A DNA stretch of 64,000 nucleotides from Gigaspora margarita (GCA_009809945.1 WTPW01000591.1:113654-177653); one strand, 5' to 3'. Shown: positions 9,905 to 21,479, counted from the first letter of the stretch. Numbers and translations are program-made. Notes: generated by a model not told the origin, from the letters alone.

Positions 9905-10983
9905 TCAAATTCTGATATATATATGATTTGCTATTTTATTGATCTCATCACTTTCTATGAATTGCTTTTTAATTTTCATTTTCGATATCGATATCGCTCT
10001 CATTTTCGATATCGATATCACTCTCATTTTCGATATCGATATCACTCTGATTTTCGATATCTTTATCACTTTCATTTTCGATATCGATATCACTCTCATG
10101 TTCGATATCAGTATCACTCTCATTTTCGATATCACTCTCGATAATATTCAACCACTCTAAAAATTACTTTTTATTTCTACTTTTATTCGTAATTTTCTTA
10201 TTTTTGATAATATTTAACCATTGATTAAGTTTGTTATTTATTTCTCTAACATTAGTCCGTTTATCTGGATCAGAACTCAACATAGCAATCAGGAGTTTCA
10301 GGAGTACAAAATCGTAACTACTAGATCAATATCAAATTAATAATCATTAAAAGACTTTGTCCAGTTAACATCTCGTCCATGATAATTCCAAACGAATAAA
10401 TATCGGATGCTTTTGTGTATGGATTTTTTTGAAAGGTTTCCGGTGCAATACAAGGCAAACTCCATGAATGCATTCCCCTTTTTCTTTTTCGTCGAGTGGT
10501 TTTGATAGACCTAGATCTGTAATAGATGCTTCATAATTTTCCTTTAGTAAGATATTTCCAGGATGTAAATCTCGAAGTAAATATTCATTATAATGAATAC
10601 GATAAAGGTTCGACACAATACCATGGATATCTTTAATTTAATTTTCCAATCAAATTTAAAGATATTAGTAAGGTTTTTACTTGTTGATCCATATTTGCAT
10701 AACTAAGTGCTAAACTATAGTCTTTTGTTTTTTCATCTCTAAATATTCCCAAAATTGTTCTAAACTATGACAAACTTTAAANAAAAAAAAAAAAAAAGTT
10801 AAATTAGTTCGAAATTAAAAAAATACCTCTTTTAAAAATGGTTCTTTATTTTTATTGGAACCCTTTACAATCTTAATTACTACATTTTCAAATGATCCAT
10901 ATCGGTTCAGATATCTTGTTTTAAAAACAGTAGAAATCTCCTTTTCCTATCTCTTCAATATTTTTAAATATGTCATATGGTAT
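9905..10983 (-). pseudogene. Protein kinase of the Glomeromycotina expanded family, frameshifted
   Basis: Pieces read in order on the minus strand. N-lobe exon 10983-10827 has IPYDIFKNIEEIGKG (glycine loop), STVFKTRYL and VVIKIVKG (ATP-binding Lys). A GT-AG intron runs 10826-10765. The next exon has LGIFRDEKTKDYSLALSYAN, RIHYNEYLLRDLHPGNIL (catalytic loop, Asp present), ITDLGLSKPL (DLG in place of DFG), PCIAPETFQKNPYTKASDIYSFG and MLTGQ. A C-lobe end from about 10319 has LLIAMLSSDPDKRTNVREINNKLNQW. An acidic octapeptide repeat and a tail KKQFIESDEINKIANHIYIRI follow. At least four single-base shifts (near 10945, 10645, 10480 and 9985) break the frame, so it is a pseudogene or carries sequencing errors. 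The family acts in intracellular signalling; substrate unknown. Confidence 0.85.
9978..10139 (-). repeat. 24-bp minisatellite encoding ESDIDIEN octapeptides
   Basis: About seven copies of TTTTCGATATCGATATCACTCTCA-type units, cited in two halves: TTTTCGATATCG and ATATCACTCTCA. On the minus strand this reads E-S-D-I-D-I-E-N repeatedly. It lies between the kinase C-lobe and the C-terminal tail, so it is most likely a coding repeat of that gene. Each unit also holds palindromic CGATATCGATATC. Confidence 0.85.
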
Positions 10984-11040
10984 CTAATGAAAAAATTCAT
11001 ATTTATCTTGTATAGTATTTTGTTCTGTAATAGCTTATTT

Positions 11041-12000
11041 TAAATACCATTCAAAAGAAAATCAATGTTCTTTTCAACAATAATTCCTTTCCGGTAAAAT
11101 TCACCAACATAATACATGCCACTAACATACCTCATTTCTGCTGATTTTTAGAATATTTAAACGCTTTCTTATTGTCCTTTTCAACTTCATTTCCATATTT
11201 GTAACAACCTCCAACGTTATATCTTCCGACATCATTTTCCATCTCTGCAGTTTTTTGATAATATATGAAACCCTTATGTATATTCTCATCAGCTCCAATT
11301 TCATTTTCATAACAATATCCAACACCATTTTGTTCCACTAGCGTCCCCCATCTCTGCAGAGTTTTGATAATAAATGAATACTTTATGTTGATCTTCTTTT
11401 ACTCCAATTTCATATTGATAACGTTTGCCAAGCTTAAATATTCCTTTAGTTCTCCCCATCTCTGCAAATTTTTGAAAATAAATGAATACCTTATGTTGAT
11501 CTTCTTTTACTCCAATTTCATATTGATAACGTTTGCCAAGCTTAAATATTCCTTTAGTGCTCCCCATCTCTGCAAATTTTTGAAAATAAATGAATACCTT
11601 ATGTTCATCTTTTTCAACTCCAATTCCTTTTTTATAACATACACTGACGAAATAAATTCCGTAAGAATCGCCCATCTCTGCTAATTTTGATAATAATTGA
11701 ATGCTTTACGTTCATCCTTTTCAACCATTTTTCCATAGCGACAACAACTTGCAAGAATGATTTTAACTATAGAGTTGATTTGATTATCTAAGCAAAATTT
11801 GATAATATTAACAGGACTTTATTTCTTCTTTATTAGAAATTGTTAAAAGTTGACCGATAATTATAACTTTTCAATATTTCCTCAACATACCGATTACACA
11901 TTTCATTGACAATTTCGATTAGAAAATCTTATGAAAAATTTTTAAATTACTATCTTCTAAATACATTTGGGTGTCATTGATTTTTTCAGGTTGCTTTACA
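11041..12000 (-). pseudogene. Sel1-repeat protein, frameshifted, upstream of the kinase
   Basis: From the 5' side: an N-terminal helix region (MYLEDSNLKIFHKIF, then IEIVNEMCNRYVEEILKSYNY), then NIIKFCLDNQINSIVKIILA and CCRYGKMVEKDERKAFNYYQ. Sel1 repeats of 36 residues follow, three of them almost identical (LGKRYQYEIGVKEDQHKVF twice), then VGYCYENEIGADEN, VGGCYKYGNEVEKD and VGEFYRKGIIVEKNIDFLLNGI before TAA at 11041. Parts lie in three frames, with shifts near 11340, 11690, 11140 and in the N-terminus, so it is broken or poorly sequenced. In related genomes Sel1 repeats usually follow a kinase in one protein; here they precede it on the same strand and end with a stop, so I treat them as two loci. 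Confidence 0.8.
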
Positions 12001-12267
12001 AATAGGACTACAATTCTTGTTTGGCGTCATCATGATACCAGTATGATACCCATGGTAAAACCACAAGTAAATAAATTGATGTCATAAAATTGCAACGGAT
12101 ACATAAACTGCGTATTATTAGGGAACTATCATTTAGACTTTTCAGTAGATGCATTTAGCGGGAACATCACGATAAATTCTTTAAATCATAAAAAGAAAGC
12201 ATCAATAGATGCAAATTTCAAGAATTTCATACTGTTATTTTTGATCTTAAAGAAAATTACCTAGTTT

Positions 12268-12270
<3 letters not shown>

Positions 12271-12309
<39 letters not shown>
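12271..12309. repeat. Poly-T tract, 39 nt
   Basis: Thirty-nine consecutive T. On the minus strand it would be a poly-A tail, possibly the end of a retroelement copy, but no matching target-site duplication was found. Confidence 0.85.
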
Positions 12310-12310
<1 letters not shown>

Positions 12311-15300
12311 GTACATCGTATATAATTTGCATTATCACCTGGAAGTATCCGGTGGTTTATCGGAATCAGTTTCACGTAATGGATCTAAAAATGAATTTTT
12401 GTATGAACGTGTTAATTTTTTATAAAGTTTGTTTTTTTTTTAAACGAGCTGAATATTTTGTAGAAAAATAATTCTTTGTCAATTAAGATTCAGAATATCC
12501 GGAGATCATTATAAGAAACTTGTTGAATGTGGGTAAATATATTTTATTGGAATTAATTCGTTGATATTTGTCAATTGTCAGAAGTTTCATCAGTTAACAA
12601 AATTTTGTCAAATACTTTGATATAAAACAGGCAAAACCAAAATATAACTTGCACATGTAGTATTTTTAGGCTTATGCATAATGTCAATGCATAAAAAGCC
12701 TCATAATACGCAAATATAGAAAGAAGAAATCATGAGGAAAGGTCATCCAATCAGATGTCAAAAGTCTCAAACTATTAAACTTGCCTGCAAACCATACTCT
12801 ACGTACTTTGTACCTGTTTTTTGGTATGACGGAACAAATGGAATATATAAAAATCAGTCCGGTTTAACTTCAACGGCGTATAGGTTAACAAGGAGGGTCT
12901 TTTTATAAAGTTATACTATAAAGCGAAAGCTTCGATATCAATAGGGATGATAAGCTAACAGGTGATACCGATTCTTAAGAGTGATGTAATATTCAGGAAA
13001 TAATTATTTGAGATCCAAGTTGATTAGATCAAATCGTCAGATTTGGAGATAGAAATCAATAGAATATGGTATTCACAAAAAAGAATTCCTTTATTAAAAA
13101 CTTTGAAAAGGTATTACATTATCATGATTTACAGATAATTGAACAGGAGTTCACTAACACAAAAATTCAAAATTTAATATATCAGTTGAAGTTAGAAGTT
13201 AATTATGTTGGAATTGCGCAACAATAGAAATTCAGATTAGTATAAGATGTTATTATTTTATTTTATTGCGCTGAATTACCAGCATGTCACGACTAACTAC
13301 GCCATACAGCCACTAATTACTTCCATTTAATTTTGTTAAAAGTGTGAAAGGAAAAATAATAATATTACAAAAATTGATCACTGTTACAGAAGTGTACCTG
13401 GAATTAAAAAATTATGTACATGCTGGATATTACCGAATTAAAATATTTATTTTACAAACTCAAAAATTAAATTTTTAATTCGTTACATTGGTAAAATTAT
13501 AAAAGTCATTTCTAGCTTTGAATGAAGGTCTATCTTCGCTGCACAAAAATAATGCCACGCAGCGTTAATTTCAGTATTGCATAACCTGCCAACCCGTTTT
13601 TTCAATTTTCTAATAAAAATTTTTTTTAAAAAGTCTTAATTATTTAAACAAATATGATCAAAAATGACCTATAATTCTTGAAACATGCATTAAACAGTGG
13701 CAAATGTCAAAATTTGAGTCGAAAGACAACGTAAAATATTTTGCTAGTTTAATATTACATTTTATTAATGGCAAATGTTTTAATAATTTTAGTCATAAAC
13801 GAATGCTATGACATTATCTGAAAACGAATCATATGCAATGAAATTTTGTAAATCTTAAATCTGTATTAGATAATTTGAACTTAGGAAACTTGCTATTTAT
13901 GGTATTTTTAAATCATTAAAAAAAATGGATTGGCAATTCTTAAAATGTGGGAAAAATTTTATTTTACAATATGCACATTATTTTTCGGATACTTTCCGTG
14001 ATCACCATAACTAATAAAATTTTAGAAACGCTCGGACGTTAACAGAGGCTGTTTACCAATTTAATAAATTATGACTACTAAAATATGTAAGCACATACCA
14101 ATTTAATTCAGTGGTTTGTGTTACATCCTTCCGCAAACGTAAAATGAGAGCGAATTTATTATAAAAATTTTTTTAAAAAAAATTTTTTTTCTGAATAAGA
14201 GCATTTCCGAAATAACCCATAATATAATAAAATGATTCTGAAATTTTTCGCTTCCATAGTGATTGTCAGGTAGGAGACGGGGAGAAGGTAACGTAAACCA
14301 CCAAATTAAGTTGGTCTGGCCTAAATGCAAAATTCGTTTAAAAAGTAAAAGTTTCAATAAAAGGCCATAAATGAAATTATTATAAAGTTACTGCATATGA
14401 AAAATTCAGTAGTCACATAACACTAATTTTAGGATAAAAAGTTACAATAAATAATAACTTAATTACTTTACAGCTTATCCCGACACTAAGCTTAACAGAG
14501 GCTAGTAAAGATACAGATGATAATGAAGATGATTATCTCGTTGCAATCATTCTTTTAAATCCCTTGTCATCGTGCTTACATACCTTTCGTCCATATTCGA
14601 CCGTTTAAGCTAGAACTAACTGTTCTTTAAGTAGCCAGCCCTTTCAAAACAGCCTTTAGAACTTTTCGAATTTGTATGTTTATTGAATTTTGCGATTCCT
14701 TATTAAATTGTCTTCATAAATTTGATAATTTACAATTCGGTCGTTGGAAAATTCTTTTTTTTAACTGTCTTAGAACAAACATGTAGTCATATTGAACCCT
14801 CATAATTTAATTTATAAATGTGTTATAGGTACTATGATCTTTTATACATAATATTTGTATTGTAAGTGGAAACGAAATTTAAGTGGATTCGGAATTTTTA
14901 TATAAAACCGATGTTTTGAAGTTGAACTTATCTTATTAATAACTTATCTAAGAATTCCAAATCTACTTAAACTCAGTTCCCATTTAAATATTTACGCAAA
15001 ATCAATAAAAATAATACTAAGGCTGCTAAATTAAATTAAAAATTTATTATTATATAATAGGTTTAAAATAGTGCATTTTTGAAATAAGTAGATTTAAAAT
15101 CGAAATTATTGTAGATACGCTTGACAAAAATAAAAAGAATTGAAATGTCACATTTTATAATGCAGATGTTATTTTTTTATACCGTGATAGTTGATGGATA
15201 ATCTACCGGCAATGTGGTTTGTTCTGATTGAATGTTGTAATATAGTGATTTTTCATGTCACAATTATCTATAATTCACATGTACTAGGCGTTTTAGGAAA

Positions 15301-15710
15301 AAAACGTGTAAAAAAAGGCACAGAAAAATTGCTGTGTTATATCTATCCAACTATTAGAGTATAATATTAGCAAAATAAAAAGTAATTATAATAATTTTAA
15401 ATTACTAATACTATTACTAATCTATAGTAAAAAATTTAGTAAATAAAATATATTGTTTAATCATTTTTTAAAAATTTTATTAATTTATTAAATTTTTTAA
15501 AAAAATCTATTAAATTAGTTACAAATTATTAGGTCTAAAACTATTAACTCCAAGTTTAAATATACCATATTACATTTTTAAATAAATTTTATATTAAAAA
15601 AAAAAATATAAAATAAAACATAGAGAAATAATTATAGAATAAATTATATAATTAGACTTTAAGTAATTATTATTATTAAGATAACAACTAAAAATATTTT
15701 AAGCATTTTT
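12310..15710. other. Gene-free stretch, 3.4 kb
   Basis: No coding segment with a recognisable family. Contains a short reverse piece of the 8.1/26.7-kb repeat near 12780-12830, a boundary-like segment at 14270-14310 (AAGTTGGTCTGGCC next to GGGGAGAAGG, also found at the right window edge) and an imperfect hairpin at 14878-14970 (TTAAGTGGATTCGGAATTT against AGAATTCCAAATCTACTTAA). The 78-codon frame at 14121-14357 overlaps that boundary repeat and is not credible as a gene. Confidence 0.5.
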
Positions 15711-16850
15711 TTATTTATTTTCATTAATAATTTTTCTTGTATGAACACGAACTATATGGTAATATCAAACTCAAATAACTCATCTTTTGACGCTTTAACC
15801 AACTCATCATATTCATCATCAGAAAATTTAATGCTCTCGTTAAAGTTGGTTTAAGAGACTCATATAAATAAGTCATATTATTGATAACCTATTTAATTTT
15901 GTTGTTTAAAAACTTTATAAGAAAGATTACTAAAACAATGCAGTTTGTATAATATATTACCACTTTACTAAGCACAATATCATTTGACTTTACATCATGA
16001 TAGATTTGTTTTATTTCTTTTTTAATATTTTCTAACTGACCTAATTAAAAAGTAAATTGAATTATTGATTAATGAATTATAAATATATAATTAGATAATT
16101 AAGAGTTAAAACCCTTGATTTTGGGCATATTCTTCTAACTTCTCATACTATTCCAATCTACTCCTCGTTCCTCATATACTTTTGCAGCTTTAAGTAATTG
16201 AATGGAACATAATGTAAGTAAAAAAAAAATATTAATCTACAAGTAACTTTTAATATGCACCTGTAAACCATAAACGTTTATCAGCAGGTCCAGCATCAAA
16301 AAGGTAAGAAAATTCGCATAAACAAAAAGAATTGATCAACCTATAATTATTTAAAGAATTTATTATATTTGTAATTCACGAGAAAGTGAGATTCACAGAC
16401 TTTTGTAATTTATTAATGCAGATGTTTAAAATTGAAATTATGATAAAACAAGTGTTCTATGAATTTCACCTCATTAATTTAAAATATTATGCAAATCTCA
16501 AATAAAATACCTCTAAAAATCCACCTGGTTTTAAAACACTGACTAATTTATTCATCAGTATAGCCACTTCTCTTTGGGGTATCCAGAAACCAAATACAAA
16601 AACAAAAGTGCTATCATCAAATGGTAATCCTTCAAAAACATTTGCTTTAACGAAAGTAAAATGTTTAGACTTTATATTTGTGAGTTGGTGTGGTGATATA
16701 TCTAATCCAACAATATTAGTCGATGGAGATCTAAAAAAAGAATCATAATAGTAATAAGAACTAAATACAGTTCGAAGTATAGATATCACTATGTTTTTAT
16801 TAGTAGCATTTTTTTTTATCTGAAATTGTTCTTGCACTTGCACTTGCACT
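15711..16850 (-). pseudogene. Class I SAM-dependent methyltransferase, 5'-truncated and frameshifted
   Basis: The best exon (about 16732-16507) reads STNIVGLDISPHQL (acidic motif II), FTFVKANVFEGLPFDDSTF (motif around the substrate site) and VSVLKPGGFLEV, the order seen in methyltransferase type 11/25 families. Downstream pieces match the family's C-terminal part: LFDAGPADKRLWFT (near 16290), KVYEERGVDWNSM then KLEEYAQNQG (16110-16190), GQLENIKKEIKQIYHDVK (near 16000), YESLKPTLT then NFSDDEYDELVKASKDEL (15780-15870) and YYHIVRVHTRKI before TAA at 15711. The glycine-rich SAM motif I that should lie upstream is absent; a dispersed repeat (16800-16960) is there instead. Frameshifts near 15755, 15840 and 16140. 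Likely a dead copy; the substrate is unknown. Confidence 0.75.
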
Positions 16851-16960
16851 TGTTTTTGAACTTTAAGTTAAATTATTATACAAAATGCTTTGACTTTTTT
16901 ATGCTCAAAATAGTTTGTATATTTTAGGTAATCAACCAATAGAAGCACAATTTTAATAAT
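16800..16960. repeat. Dispersed repeat with GCACTTGCACTTG core, three copies
   Basis: Shared order of TTCTTGCACTTG, TTATACAAAATGCTT, ATGCTCAAAATAGTTT and GGTAATCAACYAA also at 28480-28640 and 32570-32715. Here it abuts the truncated 5' side of the methyltransferase. Confidence 0.7.
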
Positions 16961-17100
16961 AATTGGTATTATTAGATTAAACAATTCGTTTAACGTCACT
17001 TTTTTTCATATTTGCTTGGGGTGGGGGGTAAACAAACATTAAAATTAAACAGACCTAAATTAGGTTCAAAATGTACCTGATTTGGGTTCATTTATACCCG

Positions 17101-17107
17101 GGGGGGT
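17101..17107. repeat. G tract next to a dispersed boundary repeat
   Basis: CCCGGGGGGG follows GGGGTGGGGGG at 17030; similar G-run pairs about 70 bp apart occur at 27577 and 27641. Minor feature; overlapping open frames at 17082-17418 lie across the MITE boundary and are not credible. Confidence 0.4.
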
Positions 17108-17340
17108 TTTTTTTGTGATTTATTTATATTTTTTATACTCGTTTTCTATTGGCCTGTTTAATGTCGAGGGGAGCTCCATTGGTGTGGGGAGTGACGTTAA
17201 ACGAATTTTTAAATTCAAACGGCCTAGCTATGACATCTTGGTTTTTCGCCATTATTGTTGTTACACAACGATCCTGCAATTTTATTTTGGTTCCGGACAT
17301 ATGCGTAGGGTCCGTTTTGCTTGACATAAGGGAACCCATA

Positions 17341-17578
17341 CAGGGGGTCCCCAAAATTCCGGGTCGGGATACGTCGAAATGCATCGGAATCATGGTCGGT
17401 TGAATCGGAATTGATCAATTTTGATCCAGATCATAAAAAAAAAATTTATTATAAATTATATCCATTCATTAAGTAAAAAATCCCAACTGATAATTTTGCT
17501 ATAGATCCTGCTAACAACTAGGACTAAACGCCGACCTAGATCCGACGCATCCGACCTGGAAATTTTGGGACAGCCTTG
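17341..17578. mobile_element. MITE family A, copy 1 (238 bp, TA target)
   Basis: Terminal repeats begin CAGGGGGTCCCCAAAATT and the right end carries the complement with changes (TTTTGGGACAGCCTTG). TA flanks both ends. Two more copies at 28972 and 29280 share the interior, for instance TAATTTTGCTATAG. This copy keeps its CpGs (CCGGGTCGGGATACGTCG). Confidence 0.85.
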
Positions 17579-18298
17579 TAAAAATCAAAAAAAAGAGATT
17601 TTATAGATTTTACGATTTCAAAGAAATATAATTGTAACCAATTGAATATAAAGTAAAAGACAACACAAAAATCATACGCTACATCTTTTTGTAAACCGCA
17701 ATAATTCTATAAGCTCAAAGAATTAAAATAAAAAATTTGGATCGAATTTGACTTCAAAGTTTAGGGACCTATAACAAAAAATCGACAACTAGCTATTCTA
17801 ATTCTATCAATAATTAAGAATTATAACAAAAACTTTCGACGAATTTAGACAGTTTATTGTCGTGAAATTTTCACTAAAATTGTGAAAAAAGAAAATTTTG
17901 GTGAAAATTTCCGAAAGTCATTTATCCGACATAGATCAACGAAAATCTGATGCATCGGAAGTGATCTTCGACCATGACGTAAGGTACCCGATCCATCTAC
18001 ATCTATAAAGTGATCACAGCATGACCGAAATCCCTATATGCACGCATGGTTACACAAGATTTATATATTAAAATCATATTAGAGAATATACGTCATAAAG
18101 TAACACACGAAGAACAGCCCGCTTTTCTATGAAATTTCACCACATTTTTACTAGTAAATTGTTATAAAATAACTTAAGTACACAAATAACTCGGAATTAT
18201 GTTACTTTTTCACACTTTTGGCATGTAAAATTTCAACAGCCAGTTCATGACAAACACTGAAGAAATTATGTATTTATTGGTTTTCATTTACCAAAAAA

Positions 18299-18613
18299 TT
18301 ATTTGGCTAAATTTGCCTCCAATTTAGATAAAATGTCAGAAATCCCTTCTATTTCCTCTGAAGTTTCTTCCTCCTTCTCTTTTTCGGTATTTTTATCATC
18401 ATCAAAATCCTCTGGTGTAAGTGTATCTTTACCTTCAAGCTGTTCCAAAAACTTTTTAACATTTTTAAAAATCCCTTTTTTATAGAATTCTTTGCAATAA
18501 GCACACTTTCTATTATAACATATCAAATGGTATCCGTGGCCACAAATAAGAACCATCCCATCTTCTTCGCTAAATGGATGCTTACAACAATCACACAAAT
18601 TTAGTTGGGGCAA
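18299..18613 (-). CDS. RING-like zinc finger, C-terminal part of a repeated family
   Basis: 104 codons. Zinc ligands are visible as CDCC (8-11), CGHGYH (24-29) and CYNRKCAYC (32-40): C-x2-C, C-x-H-x2-H, C-x4-C-x2-C, a compact RING-like pattern expected to bind two zinc ions. An acidic tail (DDDKNTEKEKEEETSEEIEG) follows and the protein ends at 18299. The start is TTG-like, not ATG, and the frame is open upstream to about 18737, so this is the end of a longer product. Just upstream another frame reads LEYFQDLFYNREKSG then VYYLATLGDVNYYTYQLLIVRH and meets this one in a CCCC run at about 18604, a one-base shift. Ligase activity is not proven. Confidence 0.75.
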   Translation of the reverse strand: MPQLNLCDCCKHPFSEEDGMVLICGHGYHLICYNRKCAYCKEFYKKGIFKNVKKFLEQLEGKDTLTPEDFDDDKNTEKEKEEETSEEIEGISDILSKLEANLAK

Positions 18614-20461
18614 GTATGACGAACTATAAGCAGTTGGTAAGTGTAGTAATTTACATCTCCTAAAGTAGCAAGGTAGTAAACTTTCAGTTTTTGTCTTTTC
18701 TTTTTTAACTTTGGACCACTTTTTTCACGATTATAAAATAAATCTTGAAAGTATTCTAAGAGAAAAGGCTAGTTTTCTTATTCAAAAGGTCAAGCATGGG
18801 TAGGGTATATGGATATCACCGTGTCTTATGATAATTTTCTTTAAATGCTAAATTATAGTTCACTAAATAATTGACAAATAAAATATGTAAAATTAAAGCA
18901 AACTTTGCTTTGTCTAATAATAAAGAAAAGTGACCAATTTAATAATATAGGCTTGTTTTATTATATTGTCAACTGTTGCATTGGGTGATGTATTTGCCCT
19001 AATTCGACTGTGAGTATTCTCTACATAATATTCGTTAAAGTACGGCAAATGCATTCAAATTATGTCAAAAAAAGGATGATTGTTATTCTTCCAATAAACA
19101 CATTAGACAAAAAAGCCAAAGGTGCTTTATTGTAGTTTTTCTGTTTCCACTGTAATGTGAACATCAAAGTGGAAATCCATTTCTACATATTCTTCAAACA
19201 AACCTGCTCGAAATAAATTTGCATAGACATTAAGTGTTTTCTGGCACTATGTTATCGAGTAAATTGATTGTAGTTCGATACTCGAGGTCCTTACACATTT
19301 TTCCAAATTTTTTTATGATTTTGTCCAAATTTTTACTCATCCATTTCAAGTAAGTTCTAAAATGAGGTTAATCCTCCACGGGCAAGGCTTTTTTGCAAGC
19401 TTTTTACCAGAACCAAAAACAGAGTGAAATAGTTTTTCGAAAAAGGAATAGTGTACTAAAAAACATGTTCTCTACTGTTTAAGAATAAGTGTAGTAGACC
19501 CAAAATTGGTAAGAATGGTTCAATGTCTCATGGCGGCAGTTTCATATTAGAGCTTTTCTAACAAACAATTGGCCAGGCCAATCAGCAACAAGCAGCGCAA
19601 CACAGTTATCCAAATGTCATATTTTATTATTAATAGATAAAATAAGCATTATTGCTTTAATATAGTTTTTAACTAAGTGTAACATTTGCTCATTAAATCT
19701 AACTAACTTAAGACCTTCCATTAATTGTTCCTCTTTCTATTTTTCTAGATTATCATTATAGTTATGCACCATTAAAGCATTGATTCTATCAAGTTCATTA
19801 ATTACTAAATGATTTTATGAAACCCAATATAAATGACATTCAAAATATGGAATATCGAATAACCCAGTATAATTATTAATATGATACCAACAGATTCTTG
19901 GTGCTTCAATATTTGCTGGATTATAGATAGACACATTATTGTGTACAAGTAAAACAGATTGAGATTCTAAAACAGGTTTTGCTATGCATGTAGCAAAATG
20001 GTTTGCACTAGATATTGAAGTGGTGTCTGGCCTTCTAATTCCGTGAATTGCATGATAATCAACTATGTTGTAAATGTGAAGTTGATTTTTCTAATTAAAA
20101 ATAAAAATAAAATAAATTTTATTTAAACATGATATTAATATTTAAATTATTTAAATTTAATTAATAAAAATTACATAATTTGTAAAATGTTCTTTGATTT
20201 TTATTGCAAATTGACTCTGAACTTTTTTTAAAAATTTTTTACAGTATTAGCACATACAGAATATCTGAGTTTTGATATTGTATCGACTGCATCCCATATT
20301 GCACCTGAAGCTATCAGATACAAGCCAACTTTTAACTTATGTTGATTGACAAATTTGTTTTGTAAGCCTGCTAACATATATAGCACAGGCCAACAACAGA
20401 CTTCTTTGCTTCATTTATACTACAAGCAGAACATTCTTTAGAAATAACTAAATTCATCATA

Positions 20462-20636
20462 CAGTATAACCCCGCAATAGTCACATTCACATTAGTCACA
20501 ATCTCGCTATAGTCACCTCAATTCTTCTATTTAACTAATATACACTATATATAAATTCTTGCTCACATTAGTCACAATCTCACAATAGGCACATAGAATA
20601 TCTGATTTTGGCATATGACTATTGTGGGTTATACTA
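20462..20636. mobile_element. 175-bp MITE inserted in the RING-family gene
   Basis: Ends CAGTATAACCCCGCAATAGTCA and the complement TGACTATTGTGGGTTATACT, flanked by TA on both sides (20460-20461, 20637-20638). Internal copies of TTAGTCACAATCTC occur twice. Removing the element and one TA joins the host reading frame as L-N-I-Y-D-E. Confidence 0.85.
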
Positions 20637-21189
20637 TATATTTAAAAAGCCCTCAAGTTGAGGATCCACACTTTCAATAATATTTTCAAATTTCATGGGA
20701 TCCAACTCAAGATTTGCAGATTCTTGGTATTGTCAACAGTATAATACTCTTGTTAATGCTTGAACTTTTGCAGCGAATGTTAAATCTAATATAAAATATT
20801 AAATTAAATAAAAAAACTACATACATATTTTTTTTAAAAAAAAAAGACCATTACACTACCTGATCAATTATCAGATTTGATTTTTTTTTTCTGAATACTC
20901 TTTTTTTTTTTAAGGGATTTTCTTCATTGACTACTATCAGCTTCTATAATTTTACAATAATGAGGATGACATAGTTGCCTTCCTATTTCAAGATATGGAT
21001 ACTTTTGCAGCATTTGGTTTTTATGACATTTTTCAAATGCAAGCTCAGTAATTATACAGAATCTAACATTGATATTTGTACAATCATTGACAAAACAAGG
21101 CCCAAAATTTTGGGTTTTTATTTACTAAAAAAAAATAAAAAAAATTAATAATATTGTCCAAGTATTTTCTAAATATGTTATTGATTTTC

Positions 21190-21450
21190 TACCTTGACAG
21201 AACTTGGCACATGAAATGACATGGCACAGTAAAGCTTGACACAGTGAATTTGACATAGCAAAACTTTAACAGTGAAACTTGGTACAGCAAAAGTTAGCAG
21301 GCGAAAGTCAGCATAGTAAAACTTTGATAGAGGCAAACCTTTAATCAAAGCAAAACTTGATGTAGCAGAACTTGGTACAAAAACTTTAAGTACAGTGAAA
21401 CTTTGACCACAACAGAATTATTGAGAAATTTTGCTCAGTAAAACTTGAAC
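21190..21450. repeat. Degenerate short tandem repeat (AGCAAAACTTGA type)
   Basis: About 15-20 copies of a 12-18 bp motif around CAGTGAAACTTG / AGCAAAACTTT, spacing irregular. No coding frame. Confidence 0.7.
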
Positions 21451-21479
21451 CTTAACTGTGCAAACTTGATATTAAAAAA

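Larger units (their letters stand above)
18299..21120 (-). pseudogene. Decayed copy of a Glomeromycotina repeated family (C4-type N-term, DYHxIH, RING C-term)
   Basis: Conserved-looking blocks appear in order on the minus strand, in changing frames. GPCFVNDCTNINVRFC (21090) is a cysteine-rich start, with LEIGRQLCHPHYCKIIEADSSQ. Then DLTFAAKVQALTRVLYC (20800), LELDPMKFENIIESVDPQLEGF (20690), CSACSINEAKKSVVGLCY (20420), VGLYLIASGAIWDAVDTISK, HIYNIVDYHAIHGIRRPDTTS (20060), DIPYFECHLYW, ADWPGQLFVRKALI (19570), FEKLFHSVFGSGKKLAKK (19420), WMSKNLDKIIKKFGKM, LNVYANLFRAGLFEEYVEMDF, NYNKAPLAFLSNVF, YYVENTHSRIRANTSPNATV (19030), and the RING end. I recognise this as a repeated family of arbuscular mycorrhizal fungi that may be transposon-derived, but I cannot name it. 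Many one-base shifts plus an inserted MITE make it non-functional. Confidence 0.75.

Noticed and set aside
9923..10160. Plus-strand FRYRYHSHF-type repeat ORFs
   Set aside because: Other-frame translations of the 24-bp minisatellite; only the minus ESDIDIEN frame fits the kinase context.
14121..14357. 78-codon minus-strand ORF with a WWFTLPSPRLLPDN stretch
   Set aside because: Overlaps the G-run boundary repeat; no support from structure or family.
17082..17418. Four overlapping ORFs of 64-86 codons
   Set aside because: They span the start of a MITE on both strands, which explains the openness.
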